Shown here: piece after piece, positions 33,801 to 42,384 of the stretch
Layout of the letters: every line of letters begins with the position of its first letter
How positions within the stretch are numbered: position 1 is the stretch's first letter
Assembly: GCA_944323745.1 (NCBI GenBank)
Contig: CALUTQ010000001.1
Span: 796,863-860,862, forward strand
Length of the DNA stretch: 64,000 nt
Source of the DNA: Candidatus Avelusimicrobium pullarium
GTDB lineage: Bacteria; Elusimicrobiota; Elusimicrobia; Elusimicrobiales; Elusimicrobiaceae
Reading direction: 5' to 3'
Notes under the pieces: model-generated
What the model was told of the DNA's origin: nothing
What the model saw: only the letters and a program-made list of their open reading frames with translations
The model's database searches: none
Program-made: the position numbers and the translations under genes

Positions 33801-36242
33801 ATGTGCTCTATGCGTAATAATACTTTTTGGATGGGCTTTGTGCGCTATGAGCAATTGCCGCAACCAATGGACAGGATATAGCGCATCATCGTCTGCGGTT
33901 ACAATAATGGCTTCGGGATATTTGCGCAAAGTCGGAATCAGTTTTTTATACGATTTGATATCGTGATACCAGTCTATAGTTAACCCTTGATTCTTTAAAG
34001 CAAGCAAGTCGCTGGGCAAATCCTGTTCTTTGTTCGGGAATTGTTCGGGAGCCAGCCACAGAATGATTCTATTCGCTTTAACACTTTGATTTAATAAACT
34101 TTCTATAGTATAAGTGACTGTGTTAATTCGGGCAGGGTATGAGGTTAGCGAAATAATAATTTCCGGATAAGCATATTTTTCAATATACTTGTCAAAATCT
34201 TTGCGAAGAATTATTTGCAGTTCTTCTTTCTGCTTTGTAGAAAAATAGGACCAATCTATTTGTTTTTGTGAAACATATTTGTTAAATACGTTGTAAAAAA
34301 GCTCCAAATATTTGGGCCAGCAGTCAATAGAGATTCTGGCTTGTAAATGATATGAAAAAGCTAAAAATTGCCGATAAATAAATGCTTGAGTATAAAAATT
34401 TTCTAAATTTATACTTTTAAGTTTTTCTTCAATTAGTCGATATTCTGTAAATATGGCTTGTATGTTAGTTGTTTTTTTCATAGATTGCTCAGGATTGTCT
34501 TGTCTATAGCAATAGAAAGCCTGATCTATGAAATATATTTTTGAGGCTAAATAGGTTGTAAACAACCAAAAGCCATTATCTTGATAGGAGGCTCCTGGAG
34601 TTTCATTATGCTTAATATGATAACGATCCAAAAATTCTTTTTTGAATATGCCGGCAGGATTAATAGTTAAGGAGTATAGCAGTTGTTTGTTGTTTTTGCA
34701 ATTTATCACCCTATTATAATGTCCGCCGCTAAATACTCGACACTTTGTAAAGTTGTATTTTCCATTAATTGTTTTAAATTTGTAATAATCCGCCTTGATG
34801 ATGTCTAGATTCAGTTTTTTTGCTTGCTTATATAACGTTTCATACATTTCCGGTTTAATAAAATCATCTGGTTCCACAATGCCGATATATTCGCCTCTAG
34901 CCAGTTCCATACCGCAATTCATAGTCTGGCCGTAACCGCCATTAGGCTTATCTATATAGCGAATGCGAATATCTTTTGCAGCGTACTCTTTTATAATTTG
35001 CAGCGAGTTATCGGTAGAGCCGTCATTTACGCAAATGATTTCAATGTCTTTTAGGGTTTGCTTGCAGATGCTGTCCAAGCATTCGCGCAAATAGCCGGAA
35101 GCATTATAAATGGGTAAAACGACAGAAACTTTAGGCGTGGAAGACAAGGTTAAAAAATCTTTCACTTTGTCCTTATATACCGAAGAATAGATGATGGAAA
35201 GATTTTCTTGAGTTATATTATATTTAGGGAATAATTCTTTCACAAATAAATTTTTTAATGTATTTTTGTTTGCGTTGTTTACCTTGTCAAAATTATATAA
35301 GCAGTGCCCGATTATTGCATTAATGAAACTTTGTTGGAATGACTGAAATTTTTGAAGTTTTGTCAGCCTGTTATGTAACTCTTGTATAGCCTCATAAAAA
35401 CAATAGAGATTGGAATCTTTTGTGTCCGTTAAGGACTTGTGAGTATTAGTCCTGTAGAAATAAAGCGGCTCTTCTATGAGGCCGATGATTTTGGCACAAC
35501 AGAGAGCTGTGCAGGTAAAAGCCACATCGTTAGTAGATATAATAGATTGAAATTTTATGCCATTTTTAATAAGAAAATGTCTATTATAAATTTTATTCCA
35601 AGGAGCCGGATTGGTAATTTGGAGAATCGGTGCGTGAGAATGTACAAGCAAATTTGAGTCTGTATTACGGGTAAACTTTTGTGCAAACCACTTTGTTATT
35701 CCTGCTTTGTTTAATACGTGTTTTGTATTACTGTCTATAATATTAAATTCGCATATGCATATGTCCGTTTGCCCCTCATAGGCTTTTGTGTATAATTTCT
35801 GATACATATCTGCAGAAATATAATCATCACTATCCACAAACCCTACATAAGTTCCTTTTGCTATTGCCAACCCTTCGTTACGGGCTTTTCCCGCGTTGCA
35901 ATTAGGCTGGGTAAGGACGGTTATCCGTTTGTCTTTGGCCGCATATTCCTTTAAGATATCCAAAGAATTGTCCGTAGAGCCGTCATCTACACAGATAATT
36001 TCAATTTCTTTTAAAGTTTGGTTAATTACGCTGTCCAAACATTCGCGCAAATATTCGCCCACATTATAAACAGGAATAATAACTGACACCTTAGGGGTGT
36101 AAGAAATTTTATTGTGCACCAAAATTTGGGCTTTTGTGTCGGCAGTTCCCTTGGCATTTTGTACCGAAATGACAGGACTCTTGCCTTTTTTGGTTTTGGT
36201 TATTTGATGTTTGACTGCGCGTTTATTTTTTATTTTTTTCAT
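30813..36242 (-). CDS. 1809-aa multi-domain glycosyltransferase with repeat coiled coil and methyltransferase-like end
   Basis: Domains in order: a first GT2 domain (about 51-290, VSVIIPVYN and CVDDGSTDNS); a second GT2 domain (about 367-600, VSVVLPIYN, CVNDGSTDNS, VEPDDF); a third transferase-like domain (about 690-950, IIISLTSYPARI, VTADDDALYP); a beta-rich module (about 1014-1130); a long coiled coil (about 1184-1590); and a class I methyltransferase-like fold (about 1597-1809, ILEMGLGQTTRL, NLIIVDGP, IIIFDDAG). The coiled coil contains four 50-aa repeats. A polymerase/chain-length ruler with a terminating methyltransferase is an attractive but unproven reading, by analogy with WbdA-WbdD O-antigen systems. 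Confidence 0.85.
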   Translation of the reverse strand: MKKIKNKRAVKHQITKTKKGKSPVISVQNAKGTADTKAQILVHNKISYTPKVSVIIPVYNVGEYLRECLDSVINQTLKEIEIICVDDGSTDNSLDILKEYAAKDKRITVLTQPNCNAGKARNEGLAIAKGTYVGFVDSDDYISADMYQKLYTKAYEGQTDICICEFNIIDSNTKHVLNKAGITKWFAQKFTRNTDSNLLVHSHAPILQITNPAPWNKIYNRHFLIKNGIKFQSIISTNDVAFTCTALCCAKIIGLIEEPLYFYRTNTHKSLTDTKDSNLYCFYEAIQELHNRLTKLQKFQSFQQSFINAIIGHCLYNFDKVNNANKNTLKNLFVKELFPKYNITQENLSIIYSSVYKDKVKDFLTLSSTPKVSVVLPIYNASGYLRECLDSICKQTLKDIEIICVNDGSTDNSLQIIKEYAAKDIRIRYIDKPNGGYGQTMNCGMELARGEYIGIVEPDDFIKPEMYETLYKQAKKLNLDIIKADYYKFKTINGKYNFTKCRVFSGGHYNRVINCKNNKQLLYSLTINPAGIFKKEFLDRYHIKHNETPGASYQDNGFWLFTTYLASKIYFIDQAFYCYRQDNPEQSMKKTTNIQAIFTEYRLIEEKLKSINLENFYTQAFIYRQFLAFSYHLQARISIDCWPKYLELFYNVFNKYVSQKQIDWSYFSTKQKEELQIILRKDFDKYIEKYAYPEIIISLTSYPARINTVTYTIESLLNQSVKANRIILWLAPEQFPNKEQDLPSDLLALKNQGLTIDWYHDIKSYKKLIPTLRKYPEAIIVTADDDALYPVHWLRQLLIAHKAHPKSIITHRAHIITLTNGKIANYKSWKLFNRSLQPIVNNSFLVFFTGLGGVLYPPHCLSKDIFDEVKFLSLCPNGDDIWFWAQAILNGTKIYLIQHGNLSPRVIEGTQDCALWKTNVDDNHNDVQIEALLKQYPQILSILKREKTKLLYLSYIKFPVNLVKRMILRKKYREILLIHLVRILQMFRVDIRNIGFHNTMDIIGKQVKITTPDWFTDSKGVGQVVEASALRQILRIKMTGSGKLSFVFRGQDKRFGQTRIPIWADYKSIKIDGKEILSAPVATWHDRPFRYEMPVKDGQIVRVEIEQQPHKYSQAELTDIIFKLFPNNEYIKRHITYILKTCSRFIKPETKKPSRLCSITRMGAKTIIYVLGLKFTHTNKQKELLQTLQQHQQALLQAVTAATRRNDKLEQQNVALAQQVNTLNREMQQAKMWLKQTYETFPTLNKQLANAQETLLSQLVTERKVNRLAAIVSIEIKRQRKHHQEIETSLAKFVSTTQTDLQYLKNLDVVKNKQLHKTAEELAQHIKSAAQRQNQQLAEIYQSLLAEQEALQELKDMDTASTDNLQQTAAKLADQMHAAVHLQNQQLAEIHQSLLAEQEALQELKDMDAASTDNLQQTAAKLADQMHAAVHLQNKQLTEIQQSLLAEQEVLQELKDMDAASTDNLQQTAAKLADQMHAAVHLQNQQLAEIQQALLAEQEVLQELKDMDAAKTEYLRQNTQQLGAQITNSAQAQEKLINTVAKGVEQQQEKSSANAAQLTSLLETMQKNNQNEQETIKKHLRAIQSKTLQQYNELNFADLLHDSTQNTPWLKDKTLSLYGWAANYSFIYTLFRILDNLSPLHILEMGLGQTTRLTSQYIAYKNPSATLDVCEHNQDWISIYAPQLPPSDNIKVHHLALEYFDYEGKQNDKYKNLAQVTGNIKYNLIIVDGPVGGGKNFPRSNIIDLIPQNLAEDFIIIFDDAGRAGEQNTIAQTKAKLSAQGIAFGTQQRDALKSQFLIFSKSWEFVQYL
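31711..32275 (-). repeat. Four 150-bp in-frame repeats inside the giant transferase gene
   Basis: The phrase CCATATCCTTTAATTCCTGC recurs at 31721, 31871, 32021 and 32171, an exact 150-bp period. Each unit encodes 50 residues of coiled coil (NQQLAEI..SLLAEQEALQE onwards). The near-identical DNA suggests recent duplication and possible length variation between strains. Confidence 0.95.
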
Positions 36243-36250
36243 ATGCGGGT

Positions 36251-37375
36251 TTATCTCTTATTTTTAATTGTGTTAAAAGTTTCAAAAGCATTGGCAATGG
36301 TGCGGTTCATATCATAATAGCGATACGCCCCCAAACGCCCGATAAAATAGGTGTTTGGCAGTTTGGCGCCTTCGGCGGCGTAGCGGTCGTAAATCGCTTG
36401 GTTTTCCGGGTTGAGGATAGGGTAAATACGGTCGTTTTTGCCGATTTCAAAGTTTTCGGGATATTCAAACGACAACGTCGTCTTATCCGATTTTTCATTC
36501 AGAAAATATTTATACTCGGCAATGCGGGTAAAATCGTAATTTTCCGGATAATTTACCACGGCGGCATTTTGAAATTTCTCGGTATTAAACGTTTCAATTT
36601 TAATATCCAGGCTTCTGTAGGGCAATTTGCCGTATTTATAGCCGAAAAATTCTTCAATGGGGCCGGTGTAGATTAATCTTTCATATGCGATATCGTTTTT
36701 TACGTCGGCAAAGTCAGTATTCAGCCGCACTTCAATATTAGGATGTTTGAGCATATTTTCAAACATTCGGGTATAGCCTTGCCGGGGAATGGCCTGGTAT
36801 TTCTCTTGGAAATAGCGGTCGTCGCGGCTAATGTACACCGGTACGGAGCCGGTTACGGAAGGATCCAGCTGTTCGGGCGTATAGTCCCATTGTTTCAGGG
36901 TGTATCCTAAAAACACTTTTGCATAGATATACTCTGCCAAAAATTGCAAGTCTTTATCGTCCGTGCGGCGCAACTGCAAAATAGGGATTTTTTTATTGAA
37001 ACCGAACGTTTGAATTAATTTATTTTCCAAGGCGTTTGCCATTTGTTCCGGAAAGACTTTATGCAGCGAGTTGAGGTTAAACGGAATGGGTATTTCTATT
37101 CCGTCCACTACCCCCAACACTTTATGCATAAACGGATACCATTGCGTGTATTGGGAGAGAAATTGCCATATTTCTTTGGAATTTGTCCGAAAAATATGCG
37201 GGCCGTATTTGTGCACCGTAATGCCATATTCGTTTTTAAAATCATAGCAGGTGCCCGCAATATGGTCTTTTTTGTCCACCACAAGAACGGTTTCATTTAA
37301 TTGGGTGGCCAATTTGTTTGCCATTACCGCGCCGGATAAGCCGCAGCCGACGATAAGATTTTTAAATTTTTTCAT
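36251..37375 (-). CDS. glf: UDP-galactopyranose mutase
   Basis: A 374-aa FAD flavoenzyme that interconverts UDP-galactopyranose and UDP-galactofuranose. The N-terminal FAD motif is IVGCGLSGAVMA (8-19), followed by GGTCYD-like AGTCYD and the conserved HKYGPHIFRTN segment that forms the active site. WDYTPEQLDPSVTGSVPVY and the late GRLGAYRYYDMNRT segment are also characteristic of Glf. The start follows the epimerase stop by 10 bases. Its presence means the polysaccharide very probably contains galactofuranose. Confidence 0.95.
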   Translation of the reverse strand: MKKFKNLIVGCGLSGAVMANKLATQLNETVLVVDKKDHIAGTCYDFKNEYGITVHKYGPHIFRTNSKEIWQFLSQYTQWYPFMHKVLGVVDGIEIPIPFNLNSLHKVFPEQMANALENKLIQTFGFNKKIPILQLRRTDDKDLQFLAEYIYAKVFLGYTLKQWDYTPEQLDPSVTGSVPVYISRDDRYFQEKYQAIPRQGYTRMFENMLKHPNIEVRLNTDFADVKNDIAYERLIYTGPIEEFFGYKYGKLPYRSLDIKIETFNTEKFQNAAVVNYPENYDFTRIAEYKYFLNEKSDKTTLSFEYPENFEIGKNDRIYPILNPENQAIYDRYAAEGAKLPNTYFIGRLGAYRYYDMNRTIANAFETFNTIKNKR

Positions 37376-37385
37376 AGCTTTATCC

Positions 37386-38282
37386 TTATTTTTTAAAGAA
37401 ATTGACGGTTTCCTTTATCCCTTCCGTAAAAGAAAATTTGTTCTGAAACCCAAGCAGCTCTTTTGCCTTGTTGTTGGACAATACGCTTCTGTAAACGTCC
37501 CCTTTGCGGGCGCCGGTGTGGCTAACCGTGCCTTTATAAGCGGCAACAGAGGCGATGATTAAATCGGCCAACTGATTGATGGTAATCTCTGTCTGGGAGG
37601 ATATATTTATCGTTTCGCCGCTCACATCGGATAAAATAGCTTGGCAATTGGCTAGCGCAACGTCTTTTACATACACAAAATCGCGGGTTTGGTTTCCGTC
37701 CCCGTGAATAAAAATGGGTTTATTGTGTGTAGCGGCATCCGTAAAAATGGCAATTACGCCGGCTTCCCCTTGGCTGTCCTGCCGCGGGCCATACACATTG
37801 GCATAGCGGAAAATAATGTAATTCAAGCCGGACCATTTGACATATTCTTCCATCGTATGCTTAGAAATGGCATAAGGCGACAAATACGCCGTGGGATGTT
37901 TTTCGTCTACGGGGAAATATTGGGGCTGGGCATATAAAGCGGCCGAAGACGCAACCAGCAATTTTTGAATGTTGTATTTTTTGGCACATTCTATAACGCG
38001 AATGGACGCCAATATGTTGTTTTTGGCGTCATATTCCGGTTGCAGGTTGGACACGGCAACGGAAGGCTGCGCCGCCAGATGGATGATTCTGTCAATCTTG
38101 TGCTCTTTAAATATGTTTTCAAAAGAGTCGTCATTAATATCCAGCTGATAATAGAGCGCCTTGGCGTTTTTGTAAGCCGGCTGTTTTTTGTCGGCAACTA
38201 TTACCTCTAACCCCTGTTCGGTCAGTAAATCTACCGTATGCGAACCAATAAACCCGCTTCCGCCGGTTACCAATACTTTCAT
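37386..38282 (-). CDS. NAD-dependent nucleotide-sugar epimerase (GalE-like)
   Basis: A 298-aa short-chain dehydrogenase/epimerase from ATG 38282. It has the Rossmann motif TGGSGFIGSH (6-15) and the catalytic Y137-x3-K141 (YAISK) with SSAA at 112-115. The fold and length match UDP-glucose 4-epimerases and related UDP-sugar epimerases. A galactose-forming epimerase would feed directly into the adjacent glf. The ATG overlaps the stop of the upstream GT2 by four bases, so the two are translationally coupled. Confidence 0.88.
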   Translation of the reverse strand: MKVLVTGGSGFIGSHTVDLLTEQGLEVIVADKKQPAYKNAKALYYQLDINDDSFENIFKEHKIDRIIHLAAQPSVAVSNLQPEYDAKNNILASIRVIECAKKYNIQKLLVASSAALYAQPQYFPVDEKHPTAYLSPYAISKHTMEEYVKWSGLNYIIFRYANVYGPRQDSQGEAGVIAIFTDAATHNKPIFIHGDGNQTRDFVYVKDVALANCQAILSDVSGETINISSQTEITINQLADLIIASVAAYKGTVSHTGARKGDVYRSVLSNNKAKELLGFQNKFSFTEGIKETVNFFKK

Positions 38283-39181
38283 TTTGTTGCTCCTAATACG
38301 TTTAAAACTTTGGCCCAAACATAAGCCGTCTTGTAATCGCCCTTCCAGCGAAACGAGGGAAAGGCCGCCAGAATATGTTTAAAAAGGGTTACGCGATTTT
38401 TAAAATTTACCCGTTTGCCGTAATAACGGGCATTGCTTTTCAGCCGCTCCATTACAAGCTGTTGCTGCTGGGCGGTTAAGGGGTGGCGGCATATTAACGC
38501 ATATATATCTGCCAGCTGGGCGCAATCTTGGGCAGAGATTTGTGCCCGCGAAGAAGACGTGTCCAAAATGCGGTAGTGATAGGCGCTTTTGTCCGTCCAG
38601 CAAATGTGGTTTGCCAAAAGAATGGCCGGAATGGAAAAAGCCAAATCTTGCGAATGTTTGCTTTGGGCATTTTGCAGGTTATTTTCTTGCACAAATCGGC
38701 GCAGGAATATTTTAGACCACAAATGGGCGGAGGTAAAAAGTAACTGTTTTTTAAATTTTTCCATATTATCAAACACCGGGGTTTTTACCTCGCGTTCCTG
38801 CCCTGCTGCGTTTATTTCTTTCCGGCGGACGGCACAGCAAATTTCCGCCTGTTCTTCTTTAGCTTTTGTATAGAGTGCTTCAAAATAGTCGGCATCGGCA
38901 AAATCGTCGGCATCCACAAACCCCACATATTCGCCTGTAGCGGCGTTTAGTCCTGCATTTCTGGCAGAGCCGGTGCCTTGGTTGGGCCGGTCCAGAATAA
39001 CCAAGCGTTTGTCCGTTTGGGCAAATTGTTTTATAATGGCTAAGCTGCCGTCGGCAGAGCCGTCGTTAATACAAATAATTTCTATGTCCTGCAAGGTTTG
39101 GGCCAGCAAACTTTGCAAGCATTGCGCTATGTATGCTTGCTGGTTGTATACCGGTACAATAATAGAAACTTTTACGGCCAT
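38279..39181 (-). CDS. Family 2 glycosyltransferase
   Basis: A 300-aa GT2 transferase. It opens VSIIVPVYNQQAYIAQCLQS, continues with ICINDGSADGS (the first nucleotide-binding aspartate) and has the DXD-type DADDF at about 92-96. The second half is variable and probably acceptor-specific. It is translationally coupled to the epimerase. The sequence GTGSARNAGL is typical of bacterial capsule and O-antigen transferases. Sugar specificity is unknown. Confidence 0.88.
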   Translation of the reverse strand: MAVKVSIIVPVYNQQAYIAQCLQSLLAQTLQDIEIICINDGSADGSLAIIKQFAQTDKRLVILDRPNQGTGSARNAGLNAATGEYVGFVDADDFADADYFEALYTKAKEEQAEICCAVRRKEINAAGQEREVKTPVFDNMEKFKKQLLFTSAHLWSKIFLRRFVQENNLQNAQSKHSQDLAFSIPAILLANHICWTDKSAYHYRILDTSSSRAQISAQDCAQLADIYALICRHPLTAQQQQLVMERLKSNARYYGKRVNFKNRVTLFKHILAAFPSFRWKGDYKTAYVWAKVLNVLGATK

Positions 39182-39188
39182 ATCCCCT

Positions 39189-39689
39189 TTATCTTCCTTG
39201 CTTTAATTGTTCTACTTCCGCTTTAAGCTGTTCCACTTCCTGCTGCAGTTTAATAGGATAAACAAACAGCTCTTTTATTTTTTCTTTCCAGTTGGCCGCC
39301 GGCCGCGTATGGCTGCGGGTGTCTTTGCCTTTTGTTTCGGCGTATCTGTCTTCAAATTGGCCATATCTTTCCCAATGCAGCAGCGGGTTGATGTCGGCTT
39401 GGGCCACATCCGGATACATTTCCAAATATTGCTTGGCGTCAAAATACGGGGTACAGGCGCGGTTTTCTTTCCAGCCGATATGTAAATAATGCCACACGGG
39501 GTCCACGCCTGAGGCTTTTACGTCGGGGTTATGTTCCAAATACCACTTGGCGTCAAAAAGGGGGGAACGGGCAATGGCTTTATAATCTTTGGTGTGTTTA
39601 TAGCCGTATTTAAGACGTTTTTGCTCATAGGTTTCTTGGGAAATGAGCCGCAGCCCTCTTAATAATTTGTATGCATAATATTTAATCAT
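39189..39689 (-). CDS. Small glycan-cluster protein with two FDAKxYL..PDV repeats
   Basis: A 166-aa soluble protein with two tandem 33-residue repeats (FDAKWYLEHNPDV and FDAKQYLEMYPDV, each followed by a HYL/HWE..G...E.R segment). From memory, the same motif family (Y-L-x2-N/Y-P-D-V ... H-Y-x3-G ... E-x-R) is found next to or fused to glycosyltransferases. A basic segment precedes the repeats and a short coiled coil (EVEQLKAEVEQLK) ends the protein. It sits between the RgpF-like and GT2 genes in the operon. A scaffold or glycan-binding role is possible. Confidence 0.65.
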   Translation of the reverse strand: MIKYYAYKLLRGLRLISQETYEQKRLKYGYKHTKDYKAIARSPLFDAKWYLEHNPDVKASGVDPVWHYLHIGWKENRACTPYFDAKQYLEMYPDVAQADINPLLHWERYGQFEDRYAETKGKDTRSHTRPAANWKEKIKELFVYPIKLQQEVEQLKAEVEQLKQGR

Positions 39690-39701
39690 TTGTCGGCCTC
39701 T

Positions 39702-40553
39702 TTAATTTACTTTTTTATAATATACTGGAATTTTGCAAATTTTAATAATCTGGTGGTGGCTGGTGGTAATGTCGTTGCTGTAAAAATACCGAAACAGCCG
39801 CTGCAGCTTGCACAAACGTTCAAAGCCGTCGTTTCTGTCAAAGCCGCTTATTTGGCAGCCTTGCAGGGTTATCACGCAGCCCAGCACCCGTTCAAACGCG
39901 TGTGAGATTGTGCCGTCCACCACGCCGGGGCCCGTTTCCGGAAAATCGGTTATAGAAAAACATTCTTTTACTTTCTGCATCAGCCCTGCCCGCACAAAAA
40001 ACATAGTGCCGGCCGCAAAAGTGATTTGCTGCGGGGCTTTATAGCCCATTTTGGCCAATAACTGCGCAATTTGCGGGCGCAGATGCTCGGTATATTCCGA
40101 CTCGGCGGTAATCACATAGCGGGAAGACAGCAAGCCTAACTGCGGCATATTTGCAAAAGCCGCTATGTTTTGCGTGCAGATTTCGGGCGAACCCAATAAC
40201 GCTTGCAGCAGCAAACTGCACCAGCGTTTTTTGGTCAGGCAGCGCCCGTTCAGCCACGTTTTCTGCAAGCCTTTTTGGTCTTTGGTATGAATTTTTAAAA
40301 TCAAATCATAATCGGACAGATTTATTTTATGCAAAAAATCAATAAAAGGGCCGATGTCATAACCGCGGTTGGGGGGGACCCAAACAGTGGTTTGCGGATG
40401 AAATTTTTTAATTTCTTCGGCCAAAGCGGCATTTTGCTGCGGCAGCGTTACATATAGCTCGTACGGATAGTTCCCCAAATTTTTCAGATAGTTTTTAAAT
40501 TGGGGCCATCTGTCGGCGTAATATAAATGCAAATGCACTGCTATAGGCTTCAT
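39702..40553 (-). CDS. RgpF-like rhamnan synthesis protein
   Basis: A 283-aa protein from ATG 40553 with the RgpF family signatures NRGYDIGPFIDFL (near 79-91) and ILKIHTKDQKG (near 102-112), plus AGTMFFVR. RgpF-type proteins take part in assembly of rhamnose-containing polysaccharides. This is consistent with its position directly after the complete dTDP-rhamnose pathway, where its ATG overlaps the rfbB stop by four bases. The true reaction (chain initiation or side-chain transfer) is not known for this member. Confidence 0.85.
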   Translation of the reverse strand: MKPIAVHLHLYYADRWPQFKNYLKNLGNYPYELYVTLPQQNAALAEEIKKFHPQTTVWVPPNRGYDIGPFIDFLHKINLSDYDLILKIHTKDQKGLQKTWLNGRCLTKKRWCSLLLQALLGSPEICTQNIAAFANMPQLGLLSSRYVITAESEYTEHLRPQIAQLLAKMGYKAPQQITFAAGTMFFVRAGLMQKVKECFSITDFPETGPGVVDGTISHAFERVLGCVITLQGCQISGFDRNDGFERLCKLQRLFRYFYSNDITTSHHQIIKICKIPVYYKKVN

Positions 40554-41563
40554 TTTTTTAAATACCACTCCACTGTTTTGCGAATGCCCGTCTCAAAATT
40601 TTCTTCCGCCTTCCAGCCCAGTTCCGTTTCCAGCTTGGTGGCGTCAATGGCATAGCGGCGGTCGTGGCCGGCCCGGTCTTTTACAAAGGTGACCAACTCT
40701 TTGTACGGTTTGCCGTTGGCCGCCGGTTTGAGTTCGTCCAGCAAGCTGCAAATGGTGTCTGCAATTTGCAGGTTGTTGCGCTCGTTGCGTCCGCCGATGT
40801 TATAGGTTTGGCCGCTGCGGCCTTTTTGCCACACCAAGGCAATGCCTTTGCAATGGTCCAGCACATAAAGCCAGTCCCGCACGTTTTTGCCGTCGCCGTA
40901 AATGGGAATAGGCTGGCCGGCCAGCGCTTTGCGGATGATGGTGGGGATGAGCTTTTCGGCGTGTTGTTTGGGGCCGTAGTTATTGGAACAGTTGCTGGTG
41001 GTTACGTTTAAGCCGTACGTATGAAAATAAGCCCGCACCAAAAAATCGCTGGAGGCTTTGGACGCAGAATAGGGGGAGTTGGGCGCGTAGGCCGTATGCT
41101 CCGTAAACAGGCCCGTCGGCCCCAAAGAACCGTATACTTCGTCGGTAGAAATGTGGTGAAAGCGGCACCCTTCATAGCCGGGTTTTACTTGGCCGGGGGC
41201 CAGCATCCAATGTTTGCGGGCAGCTTCCAGCAGGGTAAAGGTGCCTTCAATGTTGGTTTTGATAAACGGCAGCGGGCCGGAAATGGAATTGTCCACGTGG
41301 GACTCTGCCGCAAAATGAAACACGCCCCGAATGTCGTAATCGGCAAACAGTTTATTTACCCGTTCCGTGTCGCAGATATCGCCTTTTACAAAAGTATAGC
41401 GGGGGTTGGCGGCACATTCTTTTAGATTGTCCAAATTGCCGGCATAGGTCAGTTTGTCCAAATTCACGATGCGGTATTGCGGGAAATTTTCCAAAAAATA
41501 GGGGATGAAATTGGCCCCGATAAAGCCGGCCCCTCCGGTTACTAAGACAGTTTGTTCAGGCAT
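40550..41563 (-). CDS. rfbB: dTDP-glucose 4,6-dehydratase
   Basis: A 337-aa NAD-dependent dehydratase, second step of dTDP-L-rhamnose synthesis. It has TGGAGFIGANF (9-19), the HISTDEVYGSLG active-site segment with the T-D-E triad, YSASKASSDF (catalytic Y-x3-K) and the late YALDATK-like YAIDATKLETELGW. I chose ATG 41563, which follows AAGGAGTGG. It overlaps rfbD by 22 bases. Gene order rfbA-C-D-B differs from the classical rfbBDAC order but contains all four steps. Confidence 0.95.
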   Translation of the reverse strand: MPEQTVLVTGGAGFIGANFIPYFLENFPQYRIVNLDKLTYAGNLDNLKECAANPRYTFVKGDICDTERVNKLFADYDIRGVFHFAAESHVDNSISGPLPFIKTNIEGTFTLLEAARKHWMLAPGQVKPGYEGCRFHHISTDEVYGSLGPTGLFTEHTAYAPNSPYSASKASSDFLVRAYFHTYGLNVTTSNCSNNYGPKQHAEKLIPTIIRKALAGQPIPIYGDGKNVRDWLYVLDHCKGIALVWQKGRSGQTYNIGGRNERNNLQIADTICSLLDELKPAANGKPYKELVTFVKDRAGHDRRYAIDATKLETELGWKAEENFETGIRKTVEWYLKK

Positions 41564-42384
41564 TCTTCCACTCCTTGCGTCCAATGATTGATAGTCAGGG
41601 CAAAGTCGTGCTTGATTTTGCTTTTGTCCAAGACGGAAAAAGCAGGACGCACGGCTTTGGTTGGGTACTGGCTGGTTTTTATGGGCAGTACGCGGGCAGG
41701 CAAGGCGGCCTGCTTTATAACGTAATAAGCCAAATCATACCAAGAGGCAACCCCTTCGTCGGTGAAATGATACAACGTTTTTTCTCCTTTTTTTAAACGG
41801 GGCAATACCTGCAAAACGGCGGCCGCCAAATGCGGTGCATACGTCGGGGTGCCTATTTGGTCTGCCACGACGCGTATTTCCGGTTGACTGCTGCCCAAAC
41901 GAAGCATTGTTTTGACGAAATTTTTGCCGTAAGGGCTGTAAAGCCACGCGGTGCGCAGTATAACGGCCGTCTGCGCAGCAGCCAGGACGGCTTCTTCGCC
42001 TTCCCGTTTGGTTTTGCCGTATACGCCCAGCGGACGGACGGGGGCTTGCTCGCTGAGCGGGCTGTGGGCTGTGCCGTCAAAAACATAGTCGGTGGAAATA
42101 TGCACAAGCGGAATTTGTAAATGAGCCGACAGACGGGCCAAATTAGCCGGCCCGACGGCGTTAATTTGGTGTGCCAAGGCCGGTTCATCTTCGGCTTTGT
42201 CCACATTGGTATAAGCGGCACAGTTTATAATGGCATCAAAACGATGGTGCTGGGCGTAATCTTCCAACGCGGCATATTGGGTAATGTCCAAATCGGCCGC
42301 GTCCGTATAAAGGGCATTGGCTGGGCCCAGCAGGTCTTTTAAACACAGGCCCAGCTGGCCGTTGGCGCCGGTGATTAAAAACAT
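41542..42384 (-). CDS. rfbD: dTDP-4-dehydrorhamnose reductase
   Basis: A 280-aa RmlD-type short-chain reductase performing the last step to dTDP-L-rhamnose. Visible motifs are [11 protein letters not shown] (2-12), HISTDYVFDG (about 95-104) and the catalytic YGKTKREGE (about 125-133). Length is normal. It overlaps both neighbours slightly (10 bases with rfbC, 22 with rfbB), consistent with tight co-translation. Confidence 0.95.
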   Translation of the reverse strand: MFLITGANGQLGLCLKDLLGPANALYTDAADLDITQYAALEDYAQHHRFDAIINCAAYTNVDKAEDEPALAHQINAVGPANLARLSAHLQIPLVHISTDYVFDGTAHSPLSEQAPVRPLGVYGKTKREGEEAVLAAAQTAVILRTAWLYSPYGKNFVKTMLRLGSSQPEIRVVADQIGTPTYAPHLAAAVLQVLPRLKKGEKTLYHFTDEGVASWYDLAYYVIKQAALPARVLPIKTSQYPTKAVRPAFSVLDKSKIKHDFALTINHWTQGVEECLNKLS

